Positions 1-12,589 of a stretch of DNA of 64,000 nt are shown here, in pieces. The first letter of the stretch is position 1, and each line of letters begins with the position of its first letter. The DNA lies in the NCBI GenBank assembly GCA_037975125.1, contig CM075853.1:52770958-52834957 (forward strand), in the 5' to 3' direction. The translations under genes were made by a program, and so were the position numbers. Origin of the DNA: Latrodectus hesperus (lineage: Eukaryota; Arthropoda; Arachnida; Araneae; Theridiidae). Under the pieces are notes generated by a model, which was not told the DNA's origin, searched no databases, and saw nothing but the letters and a program-made list of their open reading frames with translations.

Positions 1-2555
1 TCATCTGATATTCTAAACATTATTGTTAAACGATTCTTGGCACATATTTTGCTTCAATGTCATTAAAGTGGCTTTAAAATATTCAGTCATTTTTACTACA
101 AATTAAGTTAGTTTATTCAGTACATATTCAGGTGGGTTTAGAATCAAATCCTCCGCTTTCAGACATATCAATGATGTCTTACACCCCCAGACTACAATGG
201 TTTCTATTTGTTTACAAAATCTGTGAGAAAAAATAATGTATGGTAAAAAAAATGATTTTTAAATTTCTTCTTAATTTTTTTTATTAATTTAATTTTTAAT
301 TATACATTAAAGCTTATCTTTCCAAAATTATTTTTAAAATTATGAGTAATTTATGAACAGAAGGTTTTGATATTCCTTTCTTGGTGAGCAAATTTTTTTA
401 AGGGATATGCGTTATAAGTTGAACTTCGAACACAAAAAAGAAACTGAATTACAATTATAAAACTTTAAAAGCAAGCTTTTTTTTTTAATATTTCCCCAAA
501 GAATTGAAGATATAGAAGTGAAACCTGCAGAGGTGTATGGCATGTTTATAAAATGTGATGCTTTTAAAATAGCTAATGTACTTAATGATGGTCTTTTAAT
601 GTTAAACTAGCAGATCTAATTTACTGACTGTAATCAAAACGTATTCAAAAATGCTATAAAGAATTATCTTCGTTGAAAAAGTACACATCATTAGGTTACA
701 GATACTAAGTTATTGAAAAACTGATTCTGTGCCATATTAAACCAAACATTATGATAAAATTTCGCTGAGAGAGTCTGTAGTTTAGAGAACCCACATTATC
801 CATCGCATTGATTCTGGTCCCAGGTCATTATTGCGCGAGGAATCACTCGCAATCAGAAACGTAACTTCTTCGGCTGTTGCTAACAATCACACGTCTTTTA
901 TTTAAAATGCGCCAGGTAAGGACTCATTTTCTGGAATAACTTATTATATTTAATCTACTAAATATATAAATTAATTGAGAATTGTTGCTCATAGGTAAGT
1001 CAGAGTAACATTTTTTAACCAATGGTACAGCAAAGTAGATGGATATCTACTTTGCTACACTACAAATCATAGCGACTTATATAGTTGCTACATAAATTTC
1101 TGCTAATAGCAATCGGTAAAAACTATATTGTAATAATGTCTTTGTGGTGTTAATGTCTTTTAGTATCCAGCTAACTTTTCTCATCATCTACAATTAAACA
1201 AGTTTAGGACATGTTGGTAGGTATACTTAGGATAAAAAATTGAAACCCAGAACAAAATCAAAGTTTTTGATGTATAAAATATTGTGATTAAAGAAACTGA
1301 TGTGATTAAAAATCCCTACAAAACATGTTCCAAGATTTTATCCCAAATCATTACCAACATTCTTTTATTGAATTATATTTCAATGTCAGCATACAAAGAA
1401 GAACTGAAAAATTATTAAAAATGCTAATAATCAATAATTTATCACTTTATTTAAAATGGTGGAACTTAATAAAAAATGATTTTAATGTATGTTATATTAT
1501 TTTTTAATAATGTCTATTAATGGTGTGATTTTATAAGAAACTAACTAAAATTTATTATTAAAGTTATATTGCGCCATAGTAGTAAGCATAATCAATATTG
1601 CCAGTAGCATCTATAAACATATTTTTAAATTTTCACAAATGAAGAAAAACGCAAACATGTTCTTGTTATCATGCAAGTTATACCCACTTTGATATATTGA
1701 TGTCTGCGTGTTGAAATTCCTCGCTAAAGGAGTCATTTCATTGCTAGAAAACTAATTAATACATAAATGTTGCTCCTATATCAATCTAGGTGCTAACAAG
1801 CCTTTACTTTATACCTAGCAAATCTGAAAAAATTATTTATTATTCTTATTCAACATAGATTTTTCATTTTTCAAATATTTGAATAAAAGAGTTTTAAAAA
1901 GACAATGCAATCATGATAATGATAAAAATGTTAAATAAGAGTTACATATTTATATGGGTAAAGACTGCTAGTTATTCCTCAAAGCTAGTTCTAAGTTTTA
2001 AAATGAAGAAAATTAACTTTTAATATTTTTTATTTCTAATATTTTTAAGCAATCCATTTATAAATTTTTGGTAAAACTTGGAACCCGAAAATTTGAAATC
2101 CTTTTAAAATATTAATTTGCTTTGAAACAATTTGCGTACTAAATAGCAATCAATGCTATAACTTATTATATAACATTAGTATCCTATTTAATTAAATAAT
2201 AAGAATTAATAAATATTTTTGTCGAATGTTTTGAATAAAAGATCAGTTTTAATTTTCTTGGAAATATTGAATCACAAAAAGTCAAACTCTAAAATGTTTT
2301 GAATTTATACAATTATTTTATGATAAAACATTTCATGTGTTTTATCATATAATAATAATACTTCGAAAATGCTTCATGTGAGTTTTTGTATATATTTGTG
2401 TTAATGATACGTAAAAAATTTCCTCTTAAAATAAATCTTTCTAATATAAAACCTCCTGGTACCGTTTTTTTCTAACTTCCAGTTAATCAACAATGTAATT
2501 ATAGTTAATATATTTAATGAAACTACTAATTACTTAATAACATTTTTACTGATTA
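1..2555. other. AT-rich non-coding DNA, no gene seen
   Basis: Only short, low-complexity reading frames occur here. A slightly GC-richer patch at 780-915 ends in CAGGTAAGG, which resembles a 5' splice donor, but no open frame of useful length supports an exon. A perfect 12-bp inverted repeat with a 4-nt loop lies at 1029-1056 (arms AGCAAAGTAGAT and its complement). I recognise no transposon or RNA gene in this stretch. Confidence 0.6.
1029..1056. repeat. 12-bp perfect inverted repeat, 4-nt loop
   Basis: Arm 1 is 1029-1040 (AGCAAAGTAGAT), the loop is GGAT, and arm 2 at 1045-1056 is its exact reverse complement. It is short and isolated, with no T-run after it and no surrounding mobile element. 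It may be chance or a remnant of a small hairpin element. Confidence 0.6.
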
Positions 2556-3235
2556 GATTCCCTAACTTATTTAGTGGCACATATCAACCACAAGAAACGA
2601 AAGAAAGACGGGCGAGATTGTGAAGTGACAGTTCTAGGCCAGTTGGAGCTATAAAAGTGATCAACCCTCGTTCTTTTTCTTTTTAGGGATGAAGCTGACT
2701 GAAGGGAGAGAATGATGATAATTGACTGAGAAAACATTGACCCTGGCAAGAAACCAATTTCGCGAAGAAAAACGTTCTGTTACCCCCCGTGGAAAGAAGC
2801 TAAAGAAAAGGAGGATCGCGGAAAGCGAACCAATTCCATTGGCCCCCCTTTGAAAGACAAGGGGTCACCAGTTCAGGAATAACTTTCTTATCGCTGTCAA
2901 TGTCCAAGCTCTCACAAGGAAAATCATTTTGTTTGTTATCCTCTTTCCTTCTCTGCGTGTAAGAAAGAAAAGTCCTATTTCTGCTAGAAACGTCATTTCA
3001 TCTCTATTTCTTTTCTTTTTTTCTTTCTTTCTTTTCTTTTATTTTTCGGAAGAAAGCGGAAATGAAATCTCTGGAAGATTTTTTCCCTTCGAATCTGCTC
3101 CCAGAAACGAACACGAGAATTAAATTCGATCTTCTGTCTTTTTTTGTCTTAGTGGTTGCGTGGTTTTCTGCTTGGGCAGTTTCTCGAGACAATCTACTAC
3201 TGTCGAGGAAAAGAACGAAGAGAATAAAACCAGTG
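2556..3235. other. GC-richer island, candidate regulatory DNA
   Basis: This stretch is clearly less AT-rich than both flanks and is not low complexity, except for a CT/TTTC run near 3003-3042. Small overlapping frames exist on both strands but none resembles a protein. A hormone-receptor-type half-site context, GGGGTCACC, lies near 2861, and TATAAAAG lies near 2651. Without conservation data it could be an enhancer, an unannotated exon-poor transcript or an old repeat. Confidence 0.25.
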
Positions 3236-3254
3236 ATAATTATCCATTCAAAGC

Positions 3255-3340
3255 TTTATGTACTAATGTACATAAAGTAATGTACATAAACTAATGTAAC
3301 TAATGTACATAAACTATGGACATGTACTAATGTACAATAG
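3255..3340 (+). repeat. Degenerate tandem repeat of ATGTACATAAACTA-type units
   Basis: Four to five imperfect copies of a unit based on AATGTACATAAACT are arrayed head to tail, with units shortened or changed by small indels. The core TGTACA is itself palindromic. It is a short minisatellite with no coding role seen. Confidence 0.6.
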
Positions 3341-3345
3341 TATGC

Positions 3346-4325
3346 AAAAAAATACATTCAATACAAAAATTAATTAGAAAAATAGATAATGTAATAAATA
3401 TGGATAAACTGTGTCTTCGATTTTAAGGTAATATTAATCATAATAACCATTGTGTTGTAAAATATTTGTTTTACATAACTATTTTAATATATTCTTGTCT
3501 GTATACTTTGTAACTAATTTCAAGATCGACTCTTCATGAAGTAATGAATTCTCTGTCTTAGATTATTTTAATGTAACTACTTCCGCTTTACGAATTACAA
3601 CTGTTATTCATCAGTTTCAATTTTAAATTAAATTTCATGGTAATTAAAACCTACATTTCACTAAAAAAACACTGTTATATTAATTTTAAAAATAAATCAA
3701 TGGATGGCAAATGCTGATCTCTCTCTTTCTCTCAATATCTGATGATATAAATTCATTGTGAAAAACATTCTAAAATTAACAGAGTATTTAAATCTTGAGC
3801 TATTTTAATTTTTATTGTCATTTAAAAAATGTTGTTGATAATATTTTGCATTTTATTAACATGAAATTTCACTAATTATTATAAAATTACATTAAATTAC
3901 CGTTGCATGGTCATTCATAGCATTTTTAAATTACATGCATTGAGAATATTTACATTTTACCAAGGAATCATAATATGAAGATAACATTTTAATTCTCATT
4001 CGTACCAGGGCGTTACTTAACATGTTACACAGTATGTTAATAAATTATAAAGCTACTTTAACTTAAGATTTTTACATTTACAATTTTTTCTAAATTAAAT
4101 CAAGTTGGTGTAAATTAATAAAATATGAAATCATATATCAATAATTTTTATGCATAACATATCAATAATTTCATTTTTTTGATCTGCCACAAAATTATGT
4201 ATACTAATATCAAAAATGTTGTGAAACTAAAAAAATATTTTATTACTCACCTTTTTCTAAATGATTTCATACACATGATTTTTCATTGAATTAATCACGT
4301 TTGTGATTCAAGTTTTGAGAATTTT
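3346..4325. other. AT-rich non-coding DNA, nothing recognised
   Basis: This is uniform AT-rich sequence with homopolymer runs and no frame longer than chance. I see no repeat boundaries or RNA gene. Confidence 0.6.
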
Positions 4326-4329
4326 GTCC

Positions 4330-4830
4330 TATTTATCGATAATAGCTACTTTCAACTCGCTCAAAATTGTCTTAAGTTGACCAGCCAAAATGACCTCCTA
4401 AGGTTTTCATAGAATTCAGATTTGAACTATGGACTAGTAAGCATAAGATCTTGATTCTTCCTTTTCAGAAGCAAATTTTTAGTTGTTTTTAGCATACCGA
4501 TATTTCCAATTTTTTCCACCAAAAAATCAGTTATAATCTATAAATTATTGTCATAGCAGTGGTTTATAACAACTGAGTTTACTCTTCTAATTCCCCAAAA
4601 TTTGTTGCAGTTCTCCTTTCCCATGATATGAAAAAAATCCCCACATCATCATCAAAAACCTATCACTAATGTTATTTTGAAGAATATACAGAAGAAATAT
4701 CAAGTTATTGGTGGTAAATCATGCCATTAGTTAATATTAACATCGAAGACATTTAAACGGAGTTTCTTTTCATCAAAAAAAGTTTTTTCCCCAAATATTG
4801 TTCCAGGTCATGACATCCTTAGTTTATTTC
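4330..4830 (-). pseudogene. Very decayed Tc1-like transposase remnant (tentative)
   Basis: Read on the minus strand with frame changes, the segment around 4340-4480 gives a block like IKIL..LVHSSNLNSMKTLGGHFGW. This resembles the Tc1 transposase region around the third catalytic acidic residue (WPSQSPDLNPIENLWG-type in known Tc1 proteins). Preceding blocks from 4480-4700 are weakly consistent with the upstream catalytic core. Stops and frame breaks are frequent, and I could not find terminal repeats. The match is by eye to a well-known motif, so it may be coincidence. Confidence 0.28.
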
Positions 4831-7800
4831 CTTCAACCTTCTTTAAGCTTCTCAACAGTGTGTGTTCTTTTCTTTTTTATTTCCAAAGAACAACATTTGA
4901 ATTTGATCTTCAATTGAGCTTGGTTATTCCATATGAGATAATTTTAATTGTCTGTGGTGTTATTTGACAAACAGATGTTTTATATTAGTTACAGTCGTGA
5001 AAATTTGCCGATTACTTTTGTGTGTGTGTGTGTCATCATTATTATTTATATATAATCATATAATATATAATCATTATTATTTATATTAAATTTCCTTAGA
5101 AAAAATAAGTTTGGCTTCTTTTAAATATTTTTAAAAAAAATATTCCATTATATTTGGATATGTACACAAAAAACGAGTGTAATTTCGAGAATTCTAGTTG
5201 CATTGCTTTTCCCAACTTTAATCTTTTCAAAAGGAAAAATTGGAGGAGTTAATCCTTCTAAAAAACTCTTTTCAAAACGAGGTCTAAGTCTATAATCTTT
5301 GCTGATGCAAGCGCCATCTGTTGGAAGCTATTTATTCATTTTTAAGAAGAGGTTGAATGAAGAGCTCCTCTTTAAAATAAAACTGACGAAAAATTCTTAA
5401 CGGATTACTGGCAAAAGATTTCGCAAAAAACTTTTCAAAAGAACGTCATTAAAACTGGGTGAAACAAGGATTCTTTTTTATTTTTCTTTTTGTTTGGATT
5501 ATTTTCATATTTTCAATTTTTATTTTTATTATAGATGATACATTTCAAATAAAAAAAATTGCTTGCGAATTGCAAACCACTCAGACAGAAAATATTCTAG
5601 AATGATTATACTTTGTTTTTGAATGCTAATTTGGCATTTAGATTAAATAATAAAAACCGATTTCAGTTCTCTTCACTAATAAAAGCAGACACTTTATTTA
5701 AGAGAAAGCACTGGGTAAATAAAAAACGGATCACAATTTATGGAAAATTGTATTAGTGGAAGAAATTCAAAGCAGTTTTAAAACTGATTTTTGTTTCAGG
5801 CAATATTTTCCTACTTTTTAAAAATTAACCAAGTTTGTGTTCCTTAACAAAGCAAAACATAATTTACATGCATCTCATTAAAATTGTTATTTTTAAATAA
5901 TAGATTTAAATTCTTCAATTATTGATTCAAATTAGCAATCTTCTTGCTTCTGTTTAAATATAAGAACCCTGAGTTTAGATAAGAATGCAATAAATTTGTA
6001 TTCTCATACAGCAAAATTTATTAACACAACTTATTTTCTTAAAAATAAAAAATGTTCTGGAAAAAGTGTAGCACATATAAAAACAGTATTTCTAAAACTG
6101 TTTATAGAATAAACAAAAAAATTATGCGATATTATAGTCAAAATAATACCTTGGCTTAGATCATTAGAAAATCTTACAAAATTTCTTTTACATGATCTTA
6201 ATTTATGCAAATTATCTAAATGTAAAAATTATTAATTATATAAAATATTACTTTTTCCTTCGTGATTACAATTTTTATAAATATTTCATGTTTTAAAATT
6301 AATATATTATTCTGTTGTCTTCAAACTTTCTAAATTCGTTTTGTCCCTAAATATTTTTCTTTAATCCTTTCAATAATCATGCGAGCTCATTCTTTTTTCT
6401 TTAATTTTGTAGCTCATTTATACTTAAGTATAAAATCCAAATTTTTTTTCTAAATAGAACTAGAAATGTAATTGTAAATATAAGTTAACTTTAGTTCTTT
6501 ATTCAAATGTATCACCTTTTAAGTTCTTTTAAATGAAATTTCTGAACTACAATTTAATCCATATTATAAGTTTTGTATCAGTGGAATGTTACAATTTAAA
6601 AGCTTAAGTTAACATCTGTAAAAATCCCTCTCATTTAATTAACAAAATAATCTGCGCTAACGTGACTTAGGCTTTCTTATGCAAGCTTTTTTTCAGCGAT
6701 AACCTTTTAATTAATCTAAATTAAAAAAATCGGCAGAAGTTATTCACTACTTAAGTAAAGTGAATGTTTCATTAAATATTTTACAAAATTGGTAACAAAT
6801 CTGAGAGAATTTGTACTATAATTTTGATATAAATTCTGAGAATCTCCAAGACTAAGAGGAAAAGTAAAAAATGTTTCTAGAAATTTTTTAGAAATTTTCT
6901 TTGATGATATTATATAAAAATTTATAGAAATTAGAATGAAAATGCAAATTTTTCCACAACATAAAAATCGGATGCCCAATATGAAAATTTTTCTGTCAAA
7001 CTTGAGAAAACAATAATAAAATCTGAAATTCTTCAGATAATAGAGAAATAGATCAAAGTAACTAGTTTGTCATATATCAGACAATCGAAATGCATCATTC
7101 TAATCTAAACAAGTTTTACCAAAAAATATAGAAGTTTGCAGAAAAATCAATTATTTCATGACCCTTAATAAAAGCATGATATGAAATATGCAGAAATCAG
7201 AAAGCTGAATATTTTTGCAAAATATTTCAAATTTCTCTCTCCTTAAATACCTAAATCATATGATAAATTCTCACTGAATAGGTGCACTACCTGCCATAAA
7301 CTTTAATTTCATTAGAATTTTTGAAAAATTTCTTTTGTATTGGATTTTTCTTATTTTCAGAAAGTTTTGGATTTTGATTCTCATTTCCCTTGTAAAACCA
7401 ATTTCTAAACGTTATTACATAATATTACCTTAATTGCTGGACATAGTTGTACATAATTATGTATCTGGAAATATTAGCTCTTTTCTTCAATTTCCATTGC
7501 TTTATCTTTATTTCTCAATGAAATTCGTTACATTTTTAAGAAATTTAATAGGATGCTGAAAAATCATATTTTTAGCTTTTATACATATACATTTTAACAA
7601 AAAAGGAGAATCGCTATTTTAGCTATCGTAACTAAGTGCAAAATGTTTACAATTTTGACTTTACTAGAACCACAGCTTGGTGCTATTTTAATATTTTTCT
7701 TTCAAATTTTATGTGACCTCTAAAATTTCAACAATACAAATCATAGTATATTTTTATACTTCATTTGTTCTAAGATTTAATAGGATCCTTAACAAAAATG

Positions 7801-7863
7801 TTTTTTAAGATTAGAGCTTCTTAAGTGTTATCCTGTTAATTAATGAGTTATTACACACACACA

Positions 7864-7866
<3 letters not shown>
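4831..7866. other. AT-rich non-coding DNA
   Basis: There are no coding signals. A short (TG)n tract lies at about 5019-5033. The phrase GCGCCATCTGTTGG near 5310 is of a kind seen in arthropod repeats, but I could not define element boundaries. A minus-strand frame at 6740-6979 has only low-complexity hydrophobic sequence. Confidence 0.5.

Positions 7867-7952
<86 letters not shown>
7867..7952. repeat. (TA)n microsatellite
   Basis: An uninterrupted AT/TA dinucleotide run of about 86 bp is preceded by CACACACACATGCA. It produces spurious Tyr-Ile reading frames on both strands, which should not be annotated. Confidence 0.97.
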
Positions 7953-7955
<3 letters not shown>

Positions 7956-8449
7956 CATTCAATATAAAATATACATATATAGCAATATAACACACATAAA
8001 AACTGCTAAAAAACTGTTTTTCAGCCGGCAATTCTGTATGAAATCTAAACATATAAAAACTCAATTTCAAAAAAAATTAAATTATATTAAATAATTAAAT
8101 ACATTTAATATTTGTCATTTTAAAATTTCACTCTTGTTCAGATAATGTTTCAAAGCTCCAGATGATGGAAATATTTATATTTCCATTATCATTCATGTAT
8201 CATATCACCAATATCATATTAAGATATTCTACAGGAAATGTTTCCCAGAAGTTATATTTTTCTGTCTTTGCTATACCTCAAAAAACAAATGCTCATGATA
8301 AATTACAAGGGTTCTACAATAGAATCTATCATGCATTATAGGAATATTTAGTGAAAATTAAAAGAAATCTTTTGATCAAGTTTGAAACATTTTTTGAAAA
8401 AATAATAAAAACATGGCTCTTTTGAAACAAAAGGATCCTCTATGTATGG
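7953..8449. other. AT-rich non-coding DNA
   Basis: No gene is seen. A small inverted repeat, TGGAAATAT..ATATTTCCA, lies near 8165-8184. Nothing else is recognisable. Confidence 0.55.
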
Positions 8450-8790
8450 ATTAATGGAAATCACGTTCCCATGACGTGAAGAATAATACTGGAAATCTCC
8501 CCATTAATCTCCCGACAAAAATATTGAGCACACATAGCTTCCAATAATAATACCTGAATATAAAAAGCGTTGGTGTTGTTTTGTGCTCAGGTGCTTTGTG
8601 GACTAAGCCAATAAATCGATGGTAAAAAGAGCCAGCCAGCGTGAAAACCAAACAAAGCACTCCTATCTCATCTTGGACTCCAATATTTATTCTCCAAGAT
8701 AAGATTCCACTAATCAATGTTTCTCTTGTTGAAAGTTCTTGTTTGGAGCCATTGCCGTGTCAAAAAGAAGGTAAAAAAAACATGGACAAA
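8450..8790. other. GC-richer island, candidate regulatory DNA
   Basis: Local composition is more balanced than the flanks. A minus-strand 88-codon frame (8451-8717) covers most of it but has no recognisable motif or start context, so I do not call it a gene. The sequence is neither repetitive nor similar to other parts of the window. It could be a conserved non-coding element or an isolated exon. Confidence 0.2.
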
Positions 8791-11095
8791 AAGTGCTAGC
8801 ATTAACTTTGAATGAGGAAAGAAACCGGAAAAATCTCTGTAGACTTAGACCTTATCCCAGCTGATACTGCTATTTTAAAGAAAACATAAAGTACATCATC
8901 AAAACTCAGTGTCTATAGCAAAAGCAATGATTTACCATTGAATTGATAAATGCATGGAAAAAGAAATTTTGAAAAGTAGGTAATAGCCATCAAACATTCA
9001 AGGTTTTTGGAAATGTTTACTTTTAAAAGTAAAATTTGATTGTTAGTTGATAGGGAATAAAATACAAGTACATATTTGTTCAAATATTCATAGGCATTAT
9101 TTCACTTGTTAACTTCCTTTCTTCCCTAATGATACGAATATTGTGGAAATGGTTTGAATAATTCCTACTTATAAATCATAGAAGTAGCATATAGTCTGTT
9201 TTCTCTAGAACGCATTGTATGTTTAAGGTAATAAATGAAATAAAATTTAATTTCCTTCTTAATATTTTTGTAATGATTTCCAATGATTATAGAACATTAC
9301 AGAAGAAGCTGTTCTAAATTAATGTTGCCCTAAAAATATTAATTCGAAACCTTTAGCAAATTCGCTGATTTAAAATTTTGTAAATTCGTGTTATAACAAT
9401 ATCAGATTAAATTACATTTCTATAAGTATCAATCTTATTTAACATTAATGTAGCTGGATTTTCTTCAGGAAACCACAACCATTAGTTATAGTAATTTTAA
9501 AGCATTACAAATATTCAAAAACAGTCTTAAATTACATAAATATTTGCTATATAAGATAAAGTATTCATATTAGGCCCAAATTTGTGTGTTGCTTTGTACA
9601 ATCAACAAATAAAAATATTTTTCATATTTTTATAATCAAGAAACAAAACTACTTTAAAGTGGTATTCATTTTTAACAGTTTTATACAATTTTTTGCAATA
9701 CTGCATACGCGGTATTTCTCAATATGTTTGCAATATGTATTGATATATAGTTTACTTAAAGTAATTATAATTATTATATAGTCACATAGTATGGTATTAA
9801 TACAGTAAATAAACTTTCAAAATCAAAACAAAAGCATATTGAAATTGGTATTTTGAGAGATTTGTTGCTTAAGAAATTTACAAATCTCACAAAATACTGA
9901 TTACATTTTTTGTGGTATAAAAATTCTAAATTATTTTTTTTATCATACTATGTGAGCTGGTTGTTCTTGACAATAACTTAATTACAATTACACAAAAACT
10001 CCTTTAAAACCATAATTTACCAATTATATGGTTTCATTAGAATTTCTGGACAATTAAAATGTCAGTAAGAGAAAGATCACATATATTACGATTACACGTT
10101 TTGACTTTTAGATCTTTCGAACCATTAATAATCAACTAATGATAATAAATTGATTGTTTATTAACTCCATTTAGAAGAAGATAAAATTTTGCATTAAATA
10201 TGCTACCTTTTCAGGTTGTAATATCTCTGTGTCAGTGTGAAACTCGGTAAAACAATTTTATCATGCAAATAACTTTTAGAATTTCAAATACAATTTTATG
10301 CTTAATATGCTCAATTAACAATATTATCTAATGTTATATTTGGACTTATTATGCAAAATAAGTCTACAAAATATTGATTATTAAACTGCTTTCAATATCT
10401 CTTTATATACCAGTGCAAATTTATCTTTCACGATAAAGCTTCAATTACATTTAAAGTATTATAAACCGAGCAGTGACCTTTTATCGAATAATTGTGGAGA
10501 TTTGACAATCTCAAAAATTCTACCAAGGGAATGCAATGAATAAAATTCTTTTGTTGCATATTTTACTGTTTTCATATTCATTTATCAAAATGTAAACTAT
10601 AGAATACAAAGTTTTATACAATTATACAGTTAAATATAATATTTTATGCAATTCTTTCTATCAGGTTAAAGCCCTACAAGTTGATACTGATATTAATAAT
10701 TTTTAAAAGACTCATTTTTGGTCTCTCTGATGTTTTTAACTAAAAACTCTCTATCACTAAAAAGCATGAAATTGTGTCTTAAATTGCTTACAGAATGTTA
10801 AATTTTACTTTAATATTTTGTAATTGATAGTAAAATTTTGCCTCTAACTTACCTATTTTAAATATAATAAACTATAGCTTCTTTTATAAATGTTAGTCCT
10901 TCTGATCCAGAAAAAGAGTGATAAGTAAGCATATATCCTAGATGAATTTTTAAAAAACGTCATATATCAATTGCGGAGATAAATACTTTTCAGTTAAATA
11001 CAACGCAAGAATTATTTAAATTAAGAATAATATGTAGAGCATGTATGGAAAATTGTTGATGTCAATACACTTAATTGACTGAAAATTTATTAAAA
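8791..11095. other. AT-rich non-coding DNA, nothing recognised
   Basis: This is long AT-rich sequence with only short low-complexity frames. I found no repeat termini, RNA gene or transposase motifs. Confidence 0.55.
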
Positions 11096-11580
11096 ACTGC
11101 ACATATGAACAGATGCCATTCACAATAATAGCAATAGCTAACAATAATTACCACGAGGAGCTCTGTAAATGATGGCAGGCGCTTGGAAAGAAATTAATTT
11201 GCAAATATGCTAAACAATACCGTGCAGATTCGTATCCAATTAACACGGGGCGTTGAAAATGCATTTATTCTTGTAGCGGCAATCTTTCTGCTATAAATCA
11301 TTTGCATAATGGTTCGAAGCCGAATACAATGCGTGCCTTCAAATTCGGGGGGTTGGCTGTCAAAAGCAGACATCTTTCCATTCTCCCCCTCCGCCCTTTA
11401 CTCAGTAACCCATTCTTCTGTCGTTTTCAATTTACCCGCGCTTCAACGCCAAAGTGCCATTGGGAATAGAGCCCTTTTTATTCCCAGGGAAAAATTGTAT
11501 TCCGCAAAATGGCAACGGTAAGACGTCAAAGCTGCGTTTTGACATTTATGGTCCAGGAATTCTTATCTTTCCTAACACAA
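11096..11580. promoter_or_regulatory. GC-richer island with octamer-type (POU) motifs
   Basis: The island contains TTTGCAAAT at 11198-11206 and an exact octamer ATTTGCAT at 11300-11307, within unusually GC-balanced sequence for this window. A plus-strand frame (11309-11521) ends next to ACGGTAAGACG, which looks like a splice donor, but the encoded peptide shows no family motif. An enhancer is a reasonable inference. An exon of an unknown transcript is the alternative. Confidence 0.25.
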
Positions 11581-12080
11581 ATTGAAGTGTTGACTCGAAA
11601 TATGACTTCTCTAAATGGTAAAAAAATGGATTTCAAACTGTTGTGTTGAAGAATAAGGGAAATGTATGAGTTTTATTCTTTTACTCAGAATATTGAATTT
11701 AACCATATTTGTTTGCTTCTACTGTGTAGTTTTTTTCTTCCTAAACAAAGATTTGAAGTATAAAAATGTCGTCTTCTCTTTGATTATTTGTTTTGGTAGA
11801 TTTATAGTTTTGGTCTAAATGTTCATCCGAATTTGAAGTTTTTCTTTATCATCATACTATTAAAAATAAAATTATCGAAAGAAAAAAATATTAAATTAGT
11901 TTATATAAGGTCTTATCTTTTCTTTGAATATTTAAATTTAAGTTTCGAATACGGATGTACAAGTACCAACATCTAGACCTATGATTATTTTGGCATCCAT
12001 CTATCTTTTAAGTACTTTGTCACTGAATTGTCAATTGCCTAAAGACTTAAGGCATTTTAACATATACCGCATAATTGCCT
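11581..12080. other. AT-rich non-coding DNA, nothing recognised
   Basis: No coding or repeat signal was found between the island and the SINE pair. Confidence 0.55.
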
Positions 12081-12084
12081 CACA

Positions 12085-12295
12085 GGAGGACTTTTATATA
12101 TAGTGGACTGTATTTACATGTCGCAAACGAGGAAAGGTGGAAAACTTCCAAGCACTCACCCAGACAGATGTACATTTAGAAGATTGAAGCAAAACATCCA
12201 TTTTCCATTGTCTAACAGTGGCTAAAATGAAACCCAGTACTGAGATAACTTCAAAAACGCCTGCCCTACGACAATGCCATGTTGAACCTATTTAC
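12085..12295 (-). repeat. Old tRNA-derived SINE copy, unit 1 of a pair
   Basis: The stretch aligns by eye with 12380-12580 in the same order. Shared blocks are ACTTTT-AGTGG-TATTTA-ATGT-GCAA, GAGGAAA, and then a CCATTTTCCATTGT-type block. The same family recurs reversed at 28.7 and 58.8 kb, where tRNA-like promoter boxes can be seen. The tRNA-like head lies at the higher-coordinate end. The copy is diverged, with no intact target duplication visible. Confidence 0.5.
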
Positions 12296-12379
12296 TAAGA
12301 GTTTTGACATCACTTTGCCGATTTTCTAATAACCTCAAGCTGTGTAAGGCATATTAACTTCCACCACGTAATTATTTTC

Positions 12380-12585
12380 CAAGGTGACTTTTCATAAGTA
12401 GTGAGCCATATTTATGTATCACAAGGGAGGAAACATAGAAAATTCTGATGCACCTTCCTCAACAGACGTTCATACGGAAACCAGAAACTTATAATTCATC
12501 TCCCGTTGTTCAACGGTAGTTAGAATTGAACTTCGTAAAGTTTGTTCTGAAAATCCATGTCTTACCACTAAAACACGTTGAGATT
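12380..12585 (-). repeat. Old tRNA-derived SINE copy, unit 2 of a pair
   Basis: It is homologous to the unit at 12085-12295 and lies in the same orientation about 300 bp away. Near 12490-12570 the reverse complement gives a B-box-like AGTTCAATTC and an A-box-like TTTTAGTGGTAAGAC, as expected for a tRNA-derived head. Similarity to the copies at 31.5 kb (CCCTTTGTTCAGCAGCGGCTGGGAT-type block) supports family membership. Confidence 0.5.
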
Positions 12586-12589
12586 TATT

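Noticed and set aside
780..920. CAGGTAAGG as a possible exon end
   Set aside because: It is a single donor-like string with no coding frame before it and no acceptor context.
7840..8094. Tyr-Ile repeat reading frames over (TA)n tracts, here and at 24.8, 40.7, 48.9 and 50.0 kb
   Set aside because: They are the necessary translation of TA dinucleotide repeats and open on both strands. No protein is implied.
11309..11521. Plus-strand frame ending beside a splice-donor-like ACGGTAAGACG
   Set aside because: The peptide has no motif, the length is within chance for a GC-richer patch, and no matching acceptor or second exon was found.
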